A stretch of 39,636 nucleotides of DNA from Thaumasiovibrio sp043421945 (GCA_043421945.1 JBHOGO010000039.1:1-39636), one strand, 5' to 3'. Numbered from the stretch's first letter, positions 1-8,773 are shown. Notes: generated by a model from the letters alone, not told the origin. Program-made: numbers and translations.

Positions 1-77
1 AGGGAGTATAAGATCACAAGTAAAACTGATCGTCAAACTGATCATTTTGCTCGAAAAACGTTCATGATCTTGCCCTG
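1..77. mobile_element. Left terminal inverted repeat, probable insertion-sequence edge
   Basis: Bases 3-77 are a perfect reverse complement of the last 75 bases of the window (39562-39636). Identity stops sharply at base 77, where CAGGGC (minus strand) marks the edge. The copy holds four GATC (Dam) sites, at 12-15, 28-31, 40-43 and 66-69, and a directly repeated GATCAGTTT on the minus strand with a 12-bp period. A sharp edge plus clustered Dam sites is typical of insertion-sequence ends (IS10 and IS50 use Dam sites). No transposase is in the window, so the family is unknown. It could also be the edge of another dispersed repeat. Confidence 0.7.
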
Positions 78-86
78 CTGTTTATT

Positions 87-122
87 GCCGAAGCTAGAGA
101 TCGGTTCTTCTCAAGTTTCGGC
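87..122. terminator. Hairpin terminator next to the left repeat
   Basis: GCCGAA (87-92) pairs with TTCGGC (117-122), with partial pairing inside, and ATTTTTG follows on the plus strand. It resembles the terminator of a gene that once lay to the left and has been separated from it by the repeat. Nothing else is seen between base 78 and the first gene. Confidence 0.5.
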
Positions 123-208
123 ATTTTTGCATAGGTTGATGATGTTTGTGATTTTAGAAAAGGTTGGTAGTATCCGGTCTGTCGATATTTGGCAACAATG
201 AATGAGAA

Positions 209-796
209 TTGAGGATATATCTGTTCGTGAAACCAGTTTTTTTAGAAAAGGGTCATAACCCAGAAGACCTGCCAGTATTAGCTAGTGTGATACACCCTGA
301 TCGCCGTGATGATTTTGGTCGCACTTTTTTAAGGCTGGCAACACGAGCCATTGTTGTCCGTAACGGTAAAATTTTGATGTTGTATACCGCTCGTTATGAT
401 GACTATAGCTTACCGGGTGGTGGTGTTGATGACGGTGAGGATATCATCGTGGGTTTGATGCGCGAACTCCAAGAAGAGACGGGCGCTCAAAATATTCGCA
501 ATATCATTCCTTTTGGTGTTTATGAAGAGTTTCGCCCTTGGTATAAGCCTGAATATGACACAGTACATATGCGTTCATATTGCTACTTTTGCGACATAGA
601 CGAAGAGCTTGGTGAAACACAGTTCGAGAGTTATGAAGTGACCAACGGTATGAAACCTGTTTGGTTGAGTATTGATGATGCTATTGCCCACAATGAGCAC
701 ACATTAGCGAATAGTGATAAGAAAGGGCTATCGGTCGAACGGGAGTTGTTCTTGCTGCGAGCCATTCGTCATCGCGTTCAAGGAAAAGCTGCTTAA
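209..796 (+). CDS. NUDIX hydrolase
   Basis: A 195-residue NUDIX-family pyrophosphohydrolase. The complete Nudix box GX5EX7REUXEEXGU is at residues 71-93, with the metal-binding REL-Q-EE core at R85-E86 and E89-E90, and it directly follows the expected YSLPGG strand. Such enzymes cleave nucleoside diphosphates linked to another moiety; the substrate cannot be read from the sequence. The start used is TTG at 209: an in-frame TGA lies at 203-205, so no upstream start is possible, and no strong ribosome-binding site is seen. GTG at 227 is an alternative. The true N-terminus could lie closer to residue 20-25, where relatives begin to align. Confidence 0.88.
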   Translation: MRIYLFVKPVFLEKGHNPEDLPVLASVIHPDRRDDFGRTFLRLATRAIVVRNGKILMLYTARYDDYSLPGGGVDDGEDIIVGLMRELQEETGAQNIRNIIPFGVYEEFRPWYKPEYDTVHMRSYCYFCDIDEELGETQFESYEVTNGMKPVWLSIDDAIAHNEHTLANSDKKGLSVERELFLLRAIRHRVQGKAA

Positions 797-1039
797 TTTT
801 CATTTTATGACTCCCTGCACAGCGTACATATTGTTTCAATGCCATCACTGCTGCTACTCAGCCAGCGTACTGATCAGCGATTTATCCTGATAGTTTTCGT
901 CAAGTGATGGTTTTTTACCCTCTTCATCATGTTTTCTGGTGAGTCCGTGTTACTTGTTTATTTTCAGCAGTAAATGATAGCCAAGTGGTTGGATCTGTAA
1001 AAAGTGGCAAAAAAGTATGATCGTGCTTAAAATGAACTG

Positions 1040-1729
1040 ATGAATGAAAGAATGAGTAGAAAGGCGTTAGAGACACGCCAACGCATTTTGACTATCGCTT
1101 TTGAATATGCGAGTGAACATGGCTTAGAAAGCCTAACGATTGGTGAACTTGCTAAGCAAGTAGGGATGTCGAAAAGTGGTCTGTTTGCTCACTTTCAGTC
1201 AAAAGAAAATTTACAGATTAGCGTGTTGGAGTATGCCGGTAATGCGTTTACAGAGCGAGTAGTGCAACCGGTAAGACGACAAAAATACACAACAGTTAAA
1301 GCTAAGCTTCACGCTCTATTACGACAATGGATGGCTTGGAACCACTCGTTTCAAGGCTCTTGTATGTTTCTGAATGCATGGCGCAATAGCGATCATAGTC
1401 AGCGAGAAAATCATGCTGAAAGCCATGGCGTAAACGGCGCAGAAAACCAAGTAGGAAGCAATGCAAATGAAGCCTTGGGAGATGATATTCAAGTTACCCT
1501 CGAGGGGTTAACTAAGCACTGGCTTGAGTACCTGAACCGTCAATTTCAAGCGGGTGTTATTGCGGGTGAGTTTGAGCCGGAACTTGATTGTTGGCAAACC
1601 GTCTATCGACTTTACGGTGCGTATTTGAGCAGCCAGCTCTTTTACTCATTGAAATTAGAGACTGAAGATAGGCAGCGTTTCTGGATGGAAGTTGAAGGCG
1701 TTTTTTCAAGTATAGATGCGAGCGTATAG
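1040..1729 (+). CDS. TetR/AcrR-family transcriptional regulator
   Basis: A 229-residue repressor-type protein. The N-terminal helix-turn-helix lies at about residues 11-57, with the family pattern TIGELAKQVGMSKSGLFAHF followed by SKENL. The C-terminal half is the ligand-binding and dimerisation part. Between about residues 119 and 150 there is a stretch rich in Asn, His, Ser and Gly that looks like a flexible insertion in the ligand domain. An alpha/beta hydrolase starts 106 bp downstream on the same strand, so the regulator may control it and itself. The ligand is unknown. A TATGAT element lies shortly upstream, but I cannot assign a promoter. Confidence 0.88.
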   Translation: MNERMSRKALETRQRILTIAFEYASEHGLESLTIGELAKQVGMSKSGLFAHFQSKENLQISVLEYAGNAFTERVVQPVRRQKYTTVKAKLHALLRQWMAWNHSFQGSCMFLNAWRNSDHSQRENHAESHGVNGAENQVGSNANEALGDDIQVTLEGLTKHWLEYLNRQFQAGVIAGEFEPELDCWQTVYRLYGAYLSSQLFYSLKLETEDRQRFWMEVEGVFSSIDASV

Positions 1730-1835
1730 AAGCTTGTGTATAGAACTTGCGTTATGTAACTAGGTGAAGTGGTTGTCGCAGCATCATTTCTGTATTCAAA
1801 AATAGCACGACCGTACTTTATTTAAAGGATTTGTT

Positions 1836-2720
1836 ATGAGCAGTAAGATTTATTTCCAATCAGCAACACAAAAAAACTTTCGTCGCTCGATGGTGAGTAC
1901 AGTGACAGGGCTCCACCATATGGTGGCGCCTAAACACGCAAAAGGCATGGCAAAGCGTGTGTTTCTAACACCAGCAAAACCGAAGAGAAAACTTGATTAC
2001 CCTAAGGCGATCACACAGCACTCGTTGAAAACCAGTGAAGGTGCTATTGCTGTTTATACCATGGGAGAAGGGCCGACGATCGTGTTAAGTCACGGGTGGT
2101 CAGGCACGGCTAGTCAGTTTTTCCCATTGATGGAAAAAATTGTTGAAAGTGGTTTTAAAGCGGTGGCTTTCGACCATGTTGGCCATGGTCAGAGCGAGGG
2201 TAAATTAGCGTCATTGCCAGCCTTTATTCATGCAACTGAAGCCGTGATTGATGATTGTAATCAGGCTGAGAAAGGAAGTGCTGTTGTTGGTATCGCCTCT
2301 CATAGTATGGGAACGGTGAGTACGTTGGAAAGTCGGCATGCTGGTGCACTTTCAGTTCCCTTGCTGCTTGTTGCACCTTCACTTAATTATACACAAGATA
2401 TGATGACGACTGTGAGCCGTTCAGGGTATTCAATGAAGCTATTTAAAGCGGTGATTGATGAGCTTTCTGATCACTACGGTCTACCTTTCGAAGCTATCGA
2501 CCCGATAGGGAAGTTAGAAGTACGAACGCCAAAGACCTTCATTATTCATGATGAGGCTGATAAGTATGCAAAATATGAACACAGCAAAAAAGCATCAGCA
2601 TTTGAAGGCGTGACACTGACGACAACACAACAGTGTGGTCATGGACGAATTTTGAAGTCAAAAGAAATAATGACCGTTTGTGATGAATGGTTGGCGGTAT
2701 GCCGAGGCCAAAATCAGTAA
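1836..2720 (+). CDS. Alpha/beta hydrolase
   Basis: A 294-residue alpha/beta-hydrolase-fold protein. It shows the oxyanion-hole motif HGWSG (residues 86-90), then FDHVGHGQS (112-120). The nucleophile elbow is SHSMG with Ser157, where Gly is replaced by Ser at the first place of the usual GxSxG. The likely acid is Asp239 or Asp242, and His269 in CGHG is the likely base. A basic N-terminal stretch of about 55 residues precedes the fold and has no clear signal peptide. AAGGATT before the ATG is a good ribosome-binding site. It may be an esterase or lipase; the substrate is unknown. Its stop codon runs directly into an AAAAG repeat. Confidence 0.85.
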   Translation: MSSKIYFQSATQKNFRRSMVSTVTGLHHMVAPKHAKGMAKRVFLTPAKPKRKLDYPKAITQHSLKTSEGAIAVYTMGEGPTIVLSHGWSGTASQFFPLMEKIVESGFKAVAFDHVGHGQSEGKLASLPAFIHATEAVIDDCNQAEKGSAVVGIASHSMGTVSTLESRHAGALSVPLLLVAPSLNYTQDMMTTVSRSGYSMKLFKAVIDELSDHYGLPFEAIDPIGKLEVRTPKTFIIHDEADKYAKYEHSKKASAFEGVTLTTTQQCGHGRILKSKEIMTVCDEWLAVCRGQNQ

Positions 2721-2749
2721 AAAGAAAAGAAAAGAAAAGAAAAGAAAAG
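2720..2749. repeat. Pentanucleotide microsatellite (AAAAG)6
   Basis: Six perfect AAAAG units begin at the last base of the alpha/beta hydrolase stop codon and end where the terminator stem starts. They are outside any coding frame. Slippage would change only the spacing between the stop codon and the terminator. Confidence 0.95.
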
Positions 2750-2773
2750 AAAGGGAAGCGGTTGCTTCCCTTT
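2750..2773. terminator. Bidirectional terminator
   Basis: AAAGGGAAGC (2750-2759) pairs perfectly with GCTTCCCTTT (2764-2773) around a GGTT loop. On the plus strand T2774 extends the T-run, and on the minus strand the AAAAG repeat gives a T-rich tail. It serves the hydrolase and the convergent stress-protein gene. Confidence 0.88.
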
Positions 2774-2822
2774 TCGTGTTTAAACGGCAGTAATAGCCGC
2801 TATCTAGCGTAGCTGTGGGTAT

Positions 2823-3680
2823 TTAACGAAGTAACAGTATTGATACCGGCGAAGAGCCAATGAGCTTCGTTGTTGTACTGCCAACGAAAAATTGACGAAT
2901 TCGCGAATGCCCATATGCTCCCATTATCAGCATATCGATCTGATGGCGTTGAAGATAGCCTTTCAATGTTGTTTCGACCTCGCCCTGAAGTAGCGCCGAC
3001 TTAACATCGATATCCTGTTGCTTGAGTTCATCATGCTCACTCTGTAGCAACGTTTTATTTTTTGTTGTCTCTTCGCCAACCATGACGAGATGACACTCAA
3101 CGTGACTCAGCGCTTTGATCTTGCAAAGCATCCCTAGCGCTTTTTTTGCGGTCTCACTACCGTCAAAAGCAATAAGGACTTTAGAAGGCGCGCTAAACTC
3201 TGGAAGTGCAACAAGTATCGGGTGGTGCTGAGTTCTAATGACATGCTCTAGGTGAGATCCAATATGGCTATCAGGGTGGCGCTCTATATCAGCACCTTCT
3301 CGGCCGATAATGAGTAAATCCATCGTGTCATCTAATTCAGCTAATGTTTCGACTAGGTCACCATGACGTTGTCGAGATTCTACTCCAATATCACTGTGTC
3401 TATTTATGCGCTGACAGGCAGCTTCTAGTATGACCTTACCTTGTTGAAGCGCCAGTTTACTGCGTTGGGCATCTAACTCAACAAGCTCTTCGAGAAGCGT
3501 TTCTCTGCTCCCTAAGCCGATAGCACCTGAGAGGTTAGATTCAGTGACATACCCTTCACGATCCAGTACATGAAGGAGTGTTATTGGACTTTCAATGTAT
3601 CGGCTTGCCCATACAGCAGCATCACAAACGGCTGCTGTGGAGTTCGACCCATCAATACATGCAATGATTTTTTTAGACAT
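2823..3680 (-). CDS. Tandem-domain universal stress protein
   Basis: A 285-residue protein with two Usp domains, roughly residues 1-145 and 150-285. The second domain keeps the ATP-binding pattern G-x2-G-x9-GS (in GAYGHSRIRQFFVGSTTT). The first has a related GREG...GSHLEHV loop with a longer insert. Size and layout resemble UspE-type proteins. It starts 12 bp after the SulP transporter gene, behind AAGGAT, so the two are very likely cotranscribed. A Usp partner of a SulP transporter suggests a role in transporter control or stress response. That is an inference, as no motif identifies a ligand other than nucleotide. Confidence 0.88.
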   Translation of the reverse strand: MSKKIIACIDGSNSTAAVCDAAVWASRYIESPITLLHVLDREGYVTESNLSGAIGLGSRETLLEELVELDAQRSKLALQQGKVILEAACQRINRHSDIGVESRQRHGDLVETLAELDDTMDLLIIGREGADIERHPDSHIGSHLEHVIRTQHHPILVALPEFSAPSKVLIAFDGSETAKKALGMLCKIKALSHVECHLVMVGEETTKNKTLLQSEHDELKQQDIDVKSALLQGEVETTLKGYLQRHQIDMLIMGAYGHSRIRQFFVGSTTTKLIGSSPVSILLLR

Positions 3681-3692
3681 AACGATCCTTGA

Positions 3693-5174
3693 TTAGTGTC
3701 CACCGAGAAGTTTTTCAACTTCTTCAGGTTTATCATGAACCCCAAAGCGGTCAACAATTGTTGCACTCGCTTCATTCATACCGATAAGTTCAACTTCTGT
3801 CCCTTCACGCCTGAACTTAATGACGACTTTGTCTAGTGCCGTTACTGAAGTGAGGTCCCAAAAGTGAGCAGCATGCAAGTCGATGACGACCTTATCGACG
3901 GCATCTTTGAAATCGAAATATTCTGAAAATTTGGCCGCAGAGGTGAAGAACACTTGGCCTTTAACATTATAGGTGGTAACTGTCCCATTATCACTTTGAA
4001 CACAATCCACTAGCATGTATTTACCGACTTTGTTTGCAAAGAACAGTGCTGCAAGTAAAACGCCGACAAGCACGCCATAGGCAAGGTTATGGGTGAACAC
4101 GACGACAATCACCGTTGCCACCATGACGACACTACTTGATGTTGGGTTGGTTTTTAGCTTAAGAATAGAGTCCCAAGAAAACGTACCAATAGAGACCATG
4201 ATCATAACGGCAACAAGTGCTGCCATCGGAATTTTAGCAACGAAGTCACTGAAGAAAACAACTAATATCAGCAGTAGAACACCAGCGACTAGCGCGGATA
4301 GACGCCCTCGACCACCGGATTTAACATTAATCACCGATTGTCCAATCATGGCACAACCAGCCATCCCGCCCATCAAACCCGAAAAAATATTGGCAATGCC
4401 CTGACCTTTACACTCTTGGTTTTTATCACTGCTGGTATCTGTGAGGTCATCTACTATTGTGGCTGTCATCATTGATTCGAGTAAACCGACAACGGCAAGC
4501 CCTGCTGAATACGGGAAGATGATTTGCAGAGTTTCTAGGTTTAAGGGGACATCAGGCCATAAGAAAACGGGCAATGTATCAGGTAATGCTCCCATATCGC
4601 CCACGGTACGGATATCTAGGTCTAGCAAGAGGTATAACCCTGTCATTACGACGATGCAAACCAGTGGTGAAGGAATGGTTTTGTTGAGATAAGGAAAGAG
4701 GTAGATGATCCCTAGCCCCCCAAGTGTCATCGCATATACATGCCAAGTAACATTCGTGAGTTCAGGTAGCTGAGCCATAAAAATGAGGATTGCTAACGCA
4801 TTGACAAAACCTGTCACGACAGAGTTAGAAACAAAGCGCATTAGATTACCGAGTTTTAGATAGCCTGCGATGATCTGTAAGAGCCCGGTAAGCAGTGTCG
4901 CGGCGAGTAGGTATTCCAGACCGTGATCTTTAACTAAGGTCACCATTAATAGTGCCATTGCACCGGTTGCCGCAGAAATCATACCTGGGCGTCCACCAAC
5001 AAAAGCAGTAACAGCGGCAATACAGAAGGAAGCATAAAGACCAACTTTAGGATCGACACCGGCAATGATAGAGAAAGCTATCGCTTCTGGGATGAGGGCA
5101 AGAGCAACAACGATACCGGAGAGTACGTCGCCGCGCACGTTTCCGAGCCATTCTTGGCGCTGAAAAAGTCGCAT
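3693..5174 (-). CDS. SulP-family anion transporter with STAS domain
   Basis: A 493-residue inner-membrane transporter. It begins with the SulP N-terminal signature (GDVLSGIVVALALIPEAIAF, then GLYASF), has about a dozen hydrophobic segments to about residue 385, and ends in a cytoplasmic STAS domain (about 395-480). The STAS loop reads FWDLTSVTALD, the place of the usual DSSG phosphoacceptor region. SulP members carry sulfate, bicarbonate, dicarboxylates or other anions, and the substrate cannot be decided here. The stress-protein gene follows in the same transcript, and a CRP-like box lies about 60 bp upstream of the start. Confidence 0.9.
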   Translation of the reverse strand: MRLFQRQEWLGNVRGDVLSGIVVALALIPEAIAFSIIAGVDPKVGLYASFCIAAVTAFVGGRPGMISAATGAMALLMVTLVKDHGLEYLLAATLLTGLLQIIAGYLKLGNLMRFVSNSVVTGFVNALAILIFMAQLPELTNVTWHVYAMTLGGLGIIYLFPYLNKTIPSPLVCIVVMTGLYLLLDLDIRTVGDMGALPDTLPVFLWPDVPLNLETLQIIFPYSAGLAVVGLLESMMTATIVDDLTDTSSDKNQECKGQGIANIFSGLMGGMAGCAMIGQSVINVKSGGRGRLSALVAGVLLLILVVFFSDFVAKIPMAALVAVMIMVSIGTFSWDSILKLKTNPTSSSVVMVATVIVVVFTHNLAYGVLVGVLLAALFFANKVGKYMLVDCVQSDNGTVTTYNVKGQVFFTSAAKFSEYFDFKDAVDKVVIDLHAAHFWDLTSVTALDKVVIKFRREGTEVELIGMNEASATIVDRFGVHDKPEEVEKLLGGH

Positions 5175-5234
5175 GGGTTGTCCTAATATAGATGAATGTT
5201 GACAAGTATTGTTTTAGCGGGCTTTTACTTATGC

Positions 5235-5250
5235 TGTGATATAGCTCACC
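5235..5250. promoter_or_regulatory. Putative CRP-binding site upstream of the SulP gene
   Basis: TGTGA-N6-TCACC matches the CRP consensus TGTGA-N6-TCACA at nine of ten core bases. It lies about 60 bp before the SulP start codon on the minus strand. The rest of the 5175-5525 interval shows no other clear element apart from the ribosome-binding site of the small gene that follows. Confidence 0.5.
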
Positions 5251-5525
5251 AAAATAGTTGAGTGGAAATTGGAACACACTTTGCCAGTTGTTACAACAAG
5301 TGGTTAACAATGTGAGTATTGTAGGAAAGGTTGGGTACAGATCGATGGGGCAGGGATACGGCCGATTCAATACGAGATGCTGTTTAAAGGCGAGGTGATG
5401 TTTAAGGGTTTTCATGTCCTGAATATGAGAATCTGGTGAGAAAAAAGACTCGTCGACAATTTTGTCTGGCTGTTATCAGATTTCCGCTTACGCTTAGAGT
5501 TGTAATTATCATTAAGGAGTAGGTA

Positions 5526-5759
5526 ATGAAGCAGCGACATATCACAAATGAACAGCGGAATAGGCTATTACAATACGAAGAAAGCCCAAATTCACCAGAC
5601 ATGAGAATCCCTATTCCAGCTGATGGCTATGCGTTTCCCAGTGATTTTTGTTATGAAGATGAGGCAGGGTATCTTATTGATGATGCTGCTTATGTTTTTG
5701 CACAAAGGCGCAAGTTTGTTTGGGAGAGTACAGAAGACACGGCTGACACATTATCTTGA
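5526..5759 (+). CDS. Small hypothetical protein
   Basis: A 77-residue acidic protein of unknown function. The ATG has a strong ribosome-binding site, AAGGAG at 5514-5519, seven bases upstream, which supports a real gene. There is no signal peptide or membrane segment. Residues 30-60 are rich in aromatic and acidic positions (FPSDFCYEDEAGYLIDD). It diverges from the SulP gene and converges on yceI. I do not recognise the family. Confidence 0.65.
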   Translation: MKQRHITNEQRNRLLQYEESPNSPDMRIPIPADGYAFPSDFCYEDEAGYLIDDAAYVFAQRRKFVWESTEDTADTLS

Positions 5760-5850
5760 AAGTGACAACCCCCAGACTTTCTATTTTACCGTAGAAATTC
5801 GTTATCGTTTGGTTTGATAGAAAGCGCTGGGGTGCGTTGATATTGAAAGC

Positions 5851-6414
5851 TTATTTCTTTACACCTTCAATATGTAAGTCGAGAATGACATAGCTCGAAT
5901 CGCCCATCACTGGAATATCGTAATCAGCTAGCTCCAATCGTGTGGTGCCGCTGAAGCCAGCTCGATAGCCTCCCCAAGGATCTTGGCCTTCACCGATGAA
6001 TGAGGCGTCTATTGATGCAGGGTTAGTTTTGCCGTGTAATGTCATGTCGCCTTTGATGACAAGTTTACCGTTTCCTTTATCTTCAACACTGGTGCTTTTA
6101 AACGTGGCCGTTTTGTATTTACTGGCATCGATAAAGTCCCCACTACGAATGTGCTTGTCTCGTTCCGCGTGGTTTGAATCTAAGCTCGTTGTATCAACAG
6201 TGACCTCAATGGTTGAAGCTGTGATATTGTCAGCATCGTAGCTGAATTCTCCACTGAATTGATTAAAGCGACCTTTAATAAAACTATACCCTAAGTGGCT
6301 GACTTTAAAGTTTACAGAGGCATGTGCTCCTTTCGTGTCGATGACATAGTCAGCAGCGAAGGCTGAGGTTGAGAGAAGTGTCCCTAATCCCAAAGCAATA
6401 AGTGTCTTTTTCAT
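5851..6414 (-). CDS. yceI: YceI-family periplasmic protein
   Basis: A 187-residue protein with a classic signal peptide (MKKTLIALGLGTLLSTSAFA, cleavage after residue 20). The mature part is the YceI lipocalin-like beta barrel: YVIDTKGAHASVNFKVSHLGY at the start, then RDKHIRSGDF and a GYRAGFSG strand. Family members bind long isoprenoid lipids in the periplasm. The ATG overlaps the TGA of the cytochrome b561 gene by four bases and is preceded by AAAGGAAA, so the two are translationally coupled, as in the yceJ-yceI pair of enterobacteria. Confidence 0.94.
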   Translation of the reverse strand: MKKTLIALGLGTLLSTSAFAADYVIDTKGAHASVNFKVSHLGYSFIKGRFNQFSGEFSYDADNITASTIEVTVDTTSLDSNHAERDKHIRSGDFIDASKYKTATFKSTSVEDKGNGKLVIKGDMTLHGKTNPASIDASFIGEGQDPWGGYRAGFSGTTRLELADYDIPVMGDSSYVILDLHIEGVKK

Positions 6415-6947
6415 TTTCCTTTAACTCCCAACATTTTGGTTAGTGTTTCGTCTTTATCTATAAAATGATGCTTTAGTGCGGCTAGCGCATGAACTGAAAC
6501 TAATCCAATGAGTGTGCATGCGACATAAAAATGCACTTCGCCAGCCAAATCCGCTTGATTGGGGATCAATTGACCAGCGCCAGGCACCGAGAACCAATTG
6601 AATACATGAATGCTGCGACCGTCAGCTGTTGATATCATGTAGCCTGACCCAAAGAGAACAAAAAGGAGCAGGTAAATTATGTGATGGGCAGCCTTCGCAG
6701 CAACGACTTCGTAACGCTTTCCTTCAATTTCAGGGTGCTTTTTTATCTTTTTCCAAATCAATCGAAAAATAGTGACACCAGCCAACAAAATACCGACCGA
6801 TTTATGCCAATGTGGCGCTGTTTGATACCAGCCGCTGTAGTAATTGAGATCCACCATCCATAAACCAACGCCAAATAGACTAAAAACGGTCAGGGCGGAT
6901 AGCCAGTGGATTCCCTTTGCTACAATGTCATATTGCTGTTTTTTCAT
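6411..6947 (-). CDS. yceJ: Cytochrome b561 (YceJ-type)
   Basis: A 178-residue inner-membrane diheme cytochrome b of the bacterial b561 family. Four hydrophobic helices are visible, with candidate heme-ligand histidines in GIHW (near residue 13), HWHKS, AEVHFY-like GEVHFY and SVHALAALKHH. It probably passes electrons between quinol and a periplasmic partner. It is the first gene of a two-gene unit with yceI. The 152 bp upstream contain no site I can name, and its ribosome-binding site is weak. Confidence 0.92.
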   Translation of the reverse strand: MKKQQYDIVAKGIHWLSALTVFSLFGVGLWMVDLNYYSGWYQTAPHWHKSVGILLAGVTIFRLIWKKIKKHPEIEGKRYEVVAAKAAHHIIYLLLFVLFGSGYMISTADGRSIHVFNWFSVPGAGQLIPNQADLAGEVHFYVACTLIGLVSVHALAALKHHFIDKDETLTKMLGVKGK

Positions 6948-7052
6948 AGTGTTATATTGCCGTTAGTGATGTATTTACATTAACTCATGATTAACTTAAT
7001 TGTTACCTCTCTCGTTGGAACATCATGTTTGAAAATTTCGAATATAGGGCTT

Positions 7053-7086
7053 CTACCAATAAATGAATGGGGTCACTTATTGGTAG
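7053..7086. terminator. 10-bp inverted repeat after the chemoreceptor gene
   Basis: CTACCAATAA (7053-7062) and TTATTGGTAG (7077-7086) are perfect inverted copies, 14 bp downstream of the chemoreceptor stop codon. There is no strong T-run behind it on the minus strand, so a transcript-end hairpin is likely but an operator is possible. Confidence 0.5.
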
Positions 7087-7099
7087 ATGGAAAGGTGGA

Positions 7100-8773
7100 T
7101 TAGCTTAGCTTCCTATCTTCTGGCTCTGGCGTTAACGTAAACTCATCCAATGTATTACTAATTCTTTGTGCCATTTCACTCATTTCAACAGAAATAGAGG
7201 TGGTATTGATAAGTTTACTCGAAGAGTTTTGGAAGAGAGTCGTGAGGAATTGCTGTGACTCTCTGAGGGCATGAAGTCGTTGGATTTGTTGCTCAAGAAG
7301 CTCAGCAATAACATTTTGCTGTTCGACGGTATGGTCGACAGAAGCTGACATTTTGTCGATGGCCTCAGCAGTATCGATGCTTCGCCCTTTGCTGGTTTCA
7401 ACTTCATGTTTGAGCTGCCCAACAGAGTTCACCGCTAATTTTACTTTGTCCGTTAAACTATTGAGAAGATCGGCGATTTCTGCAGTAGATTCATTCGTTT
7501 TGCTTGCCAGCGTGCGCACTTCATCGGCAACAACGGCAAAGCCTCGGCCTTGATCGCCGGCTCTAGCTGCTTCGATTGCCGCATTCAGAGCAAGTAAATT
7601 AGTCTGCTCTGCAATGCCCTGAATAACATCGATGATGCTATATACTTGCGCCGCAACGTCGCTTAGCTCTGCAATATTGGTGGCAACTTTTTCTGACTCT
7701 TCAGAAGCCCGTTCTGCGACCTGAATATTAGCATTCACATTTTCTAACCCTTGCGCTGCGTTACGCTGCGCTTCATTGGCGGATTCCAGTGTAGAAGTCA
7801 CAATGTCAGACACATGCGTCGTTGATTGTGATAGGGCTTCTGAAGCTTCTGTCATCAATGAGTATTGCTTCTCTTCTTCAGCTTTTGAAGCATTCACTTC
7901 ATCGGAGAGGTTGGCAACTTGGGTCGATAAGCGTGAGATACTGGATGCGCTAACCGTTAAGCCACGCATCACGGAAGATAAGGTATGGCGCATTATATCA
8001 ATGCTCTGAGCCAGTACGCCGAGCTCGCTATTATTAACCAATTTTGTGATCTCTGAGTTTTGCTCTAAGTTACCTCGGCTTGTTTCTTTATTCGCTTTAA
8101 CCAACAGAGTTAAAGGAGTAACGACACTTCGAGTCACAATGATGGATAGGATGAGGGCGATGAAAACACCAAGTGCTGAAGTGATCAAAATCGTCCGAAT
8201 TAAATAGGAGATCTGATTCTCAGCATAACGATTGTATTCCAAAACAGCATTGTTCATCTCGCCTAATGTTTGATGATTCGCAACCATGAACTGATCTATT
8301 TTTTCTGTACTGGCTGACCCATTATCGATATTACTGATAATGTCTAACCCAAGTTTCTTTTGCGCAAGCCAGAGTTTTTCTACCGTAGTCAATTGCTGCT
8401 TGAATTCCGACGCATTGTTATTAATAAGTGTAATAGGGGTATTCATACCGAGGTCTGAAAACGTGTTTCCGCCATTTTTTAGTGCTTGAAGGGAGACTTC
8501 GTAGAGCCTAATCGTATTGTTGTAGTTGAATGCATTGGGAGACGAGGCGCTGGTTTTATCAGATAAATGTTGTACCTCTAAAAGAATTTCACTGGCAAAC
8601 TTTTTAGTCAGCATTCGTTGTCGGCCGGCGACATTGATAACCGTTCCATCTTGGCTATTTTTTTGCAATGTAATGGCGACATCTGCGCTGATGAAAATGA
8701 TGATGGAGCAAACAGCGATAAAGATAATCGCAAGTCGTTTCATGACACTGATTGATTGTAGGTATCCGATCAT
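7100..8773 (-). CDS. Methyl-accepting chemotaxis protein with PilJ/NarX-type sensor
   Basis: A 557-residue transmembrane chemoreceptor. TM1 is about residues 14-34 and TM2 about 190-213. The periplasmic part opens with INVAGRQRMLTKK (46-58), the P-box-like element of the PilJ N-terminal and NarX/NarQ sensor family, which suggests nitrate/nitrite or a small anion as ligand (inference). A HAMP domain follows (about 214-267), then a long coiled coil with the fully conserved hairpin tip (NAAIEAARAGDQGRGF at 397-412, then ADEVRTLA). AGAGGG lies nine bases before the ATG. No CheW-binding pentapeptide tail is seen. It stands alone, with no che genes nearby. Confidence 0.94.
   Translation of the reverse strand: MIGYLQSISVMKRLAIIFIAVCSIIIFISADVAITLQKNSQDGTVINVAGRQRMLTKKFASEILLEVQHLSDKTSASSPNAFNYNNTIRLYEVSLQALKNGGNTFSDLGMNTPITLINNNASEFKQQLTTVEKLWLAQKKLGLDIISNIDNGSASTEKIDQFMVANHQTLGEMNNAVLEYNRYAENQISYLIRTILITSALGVFIALILSIIVTRSVVTPLTLLVKANKETSRGNLEQNSEITKLVNNSELGVLAQSIDIMRHTLSSVMRGLTVSASSISRLSTQVANLSDEVNASKAEEEKQYSLMTEASEALSQSTTHVSDIVTSTLESANEAQRNAAQGLENVNANIQVAERASEESEKVATNIAELSDVAAQVYSIIDVIQGIAEQTNLLALNAAIEAARAGDQGRGFAVVADEVRTLASKTNESTAEIADLLNSLTDKVKLAVNSVGQLKHEVETSKGRSIDTAEAIDKMSASVDHTVEQQNVIAELLEQQIQRLHALRESQQFLTTLFQNSSSKLINTTSISVEMSEMAQRISNTLDEFTLTPEPEDRKLS

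Noticed and set aside
5047..5415. Minus-strand frame of 122 codons across the SulP start
   Set aside because: It overlaps the SulP gene in another frame and has no family pattern.
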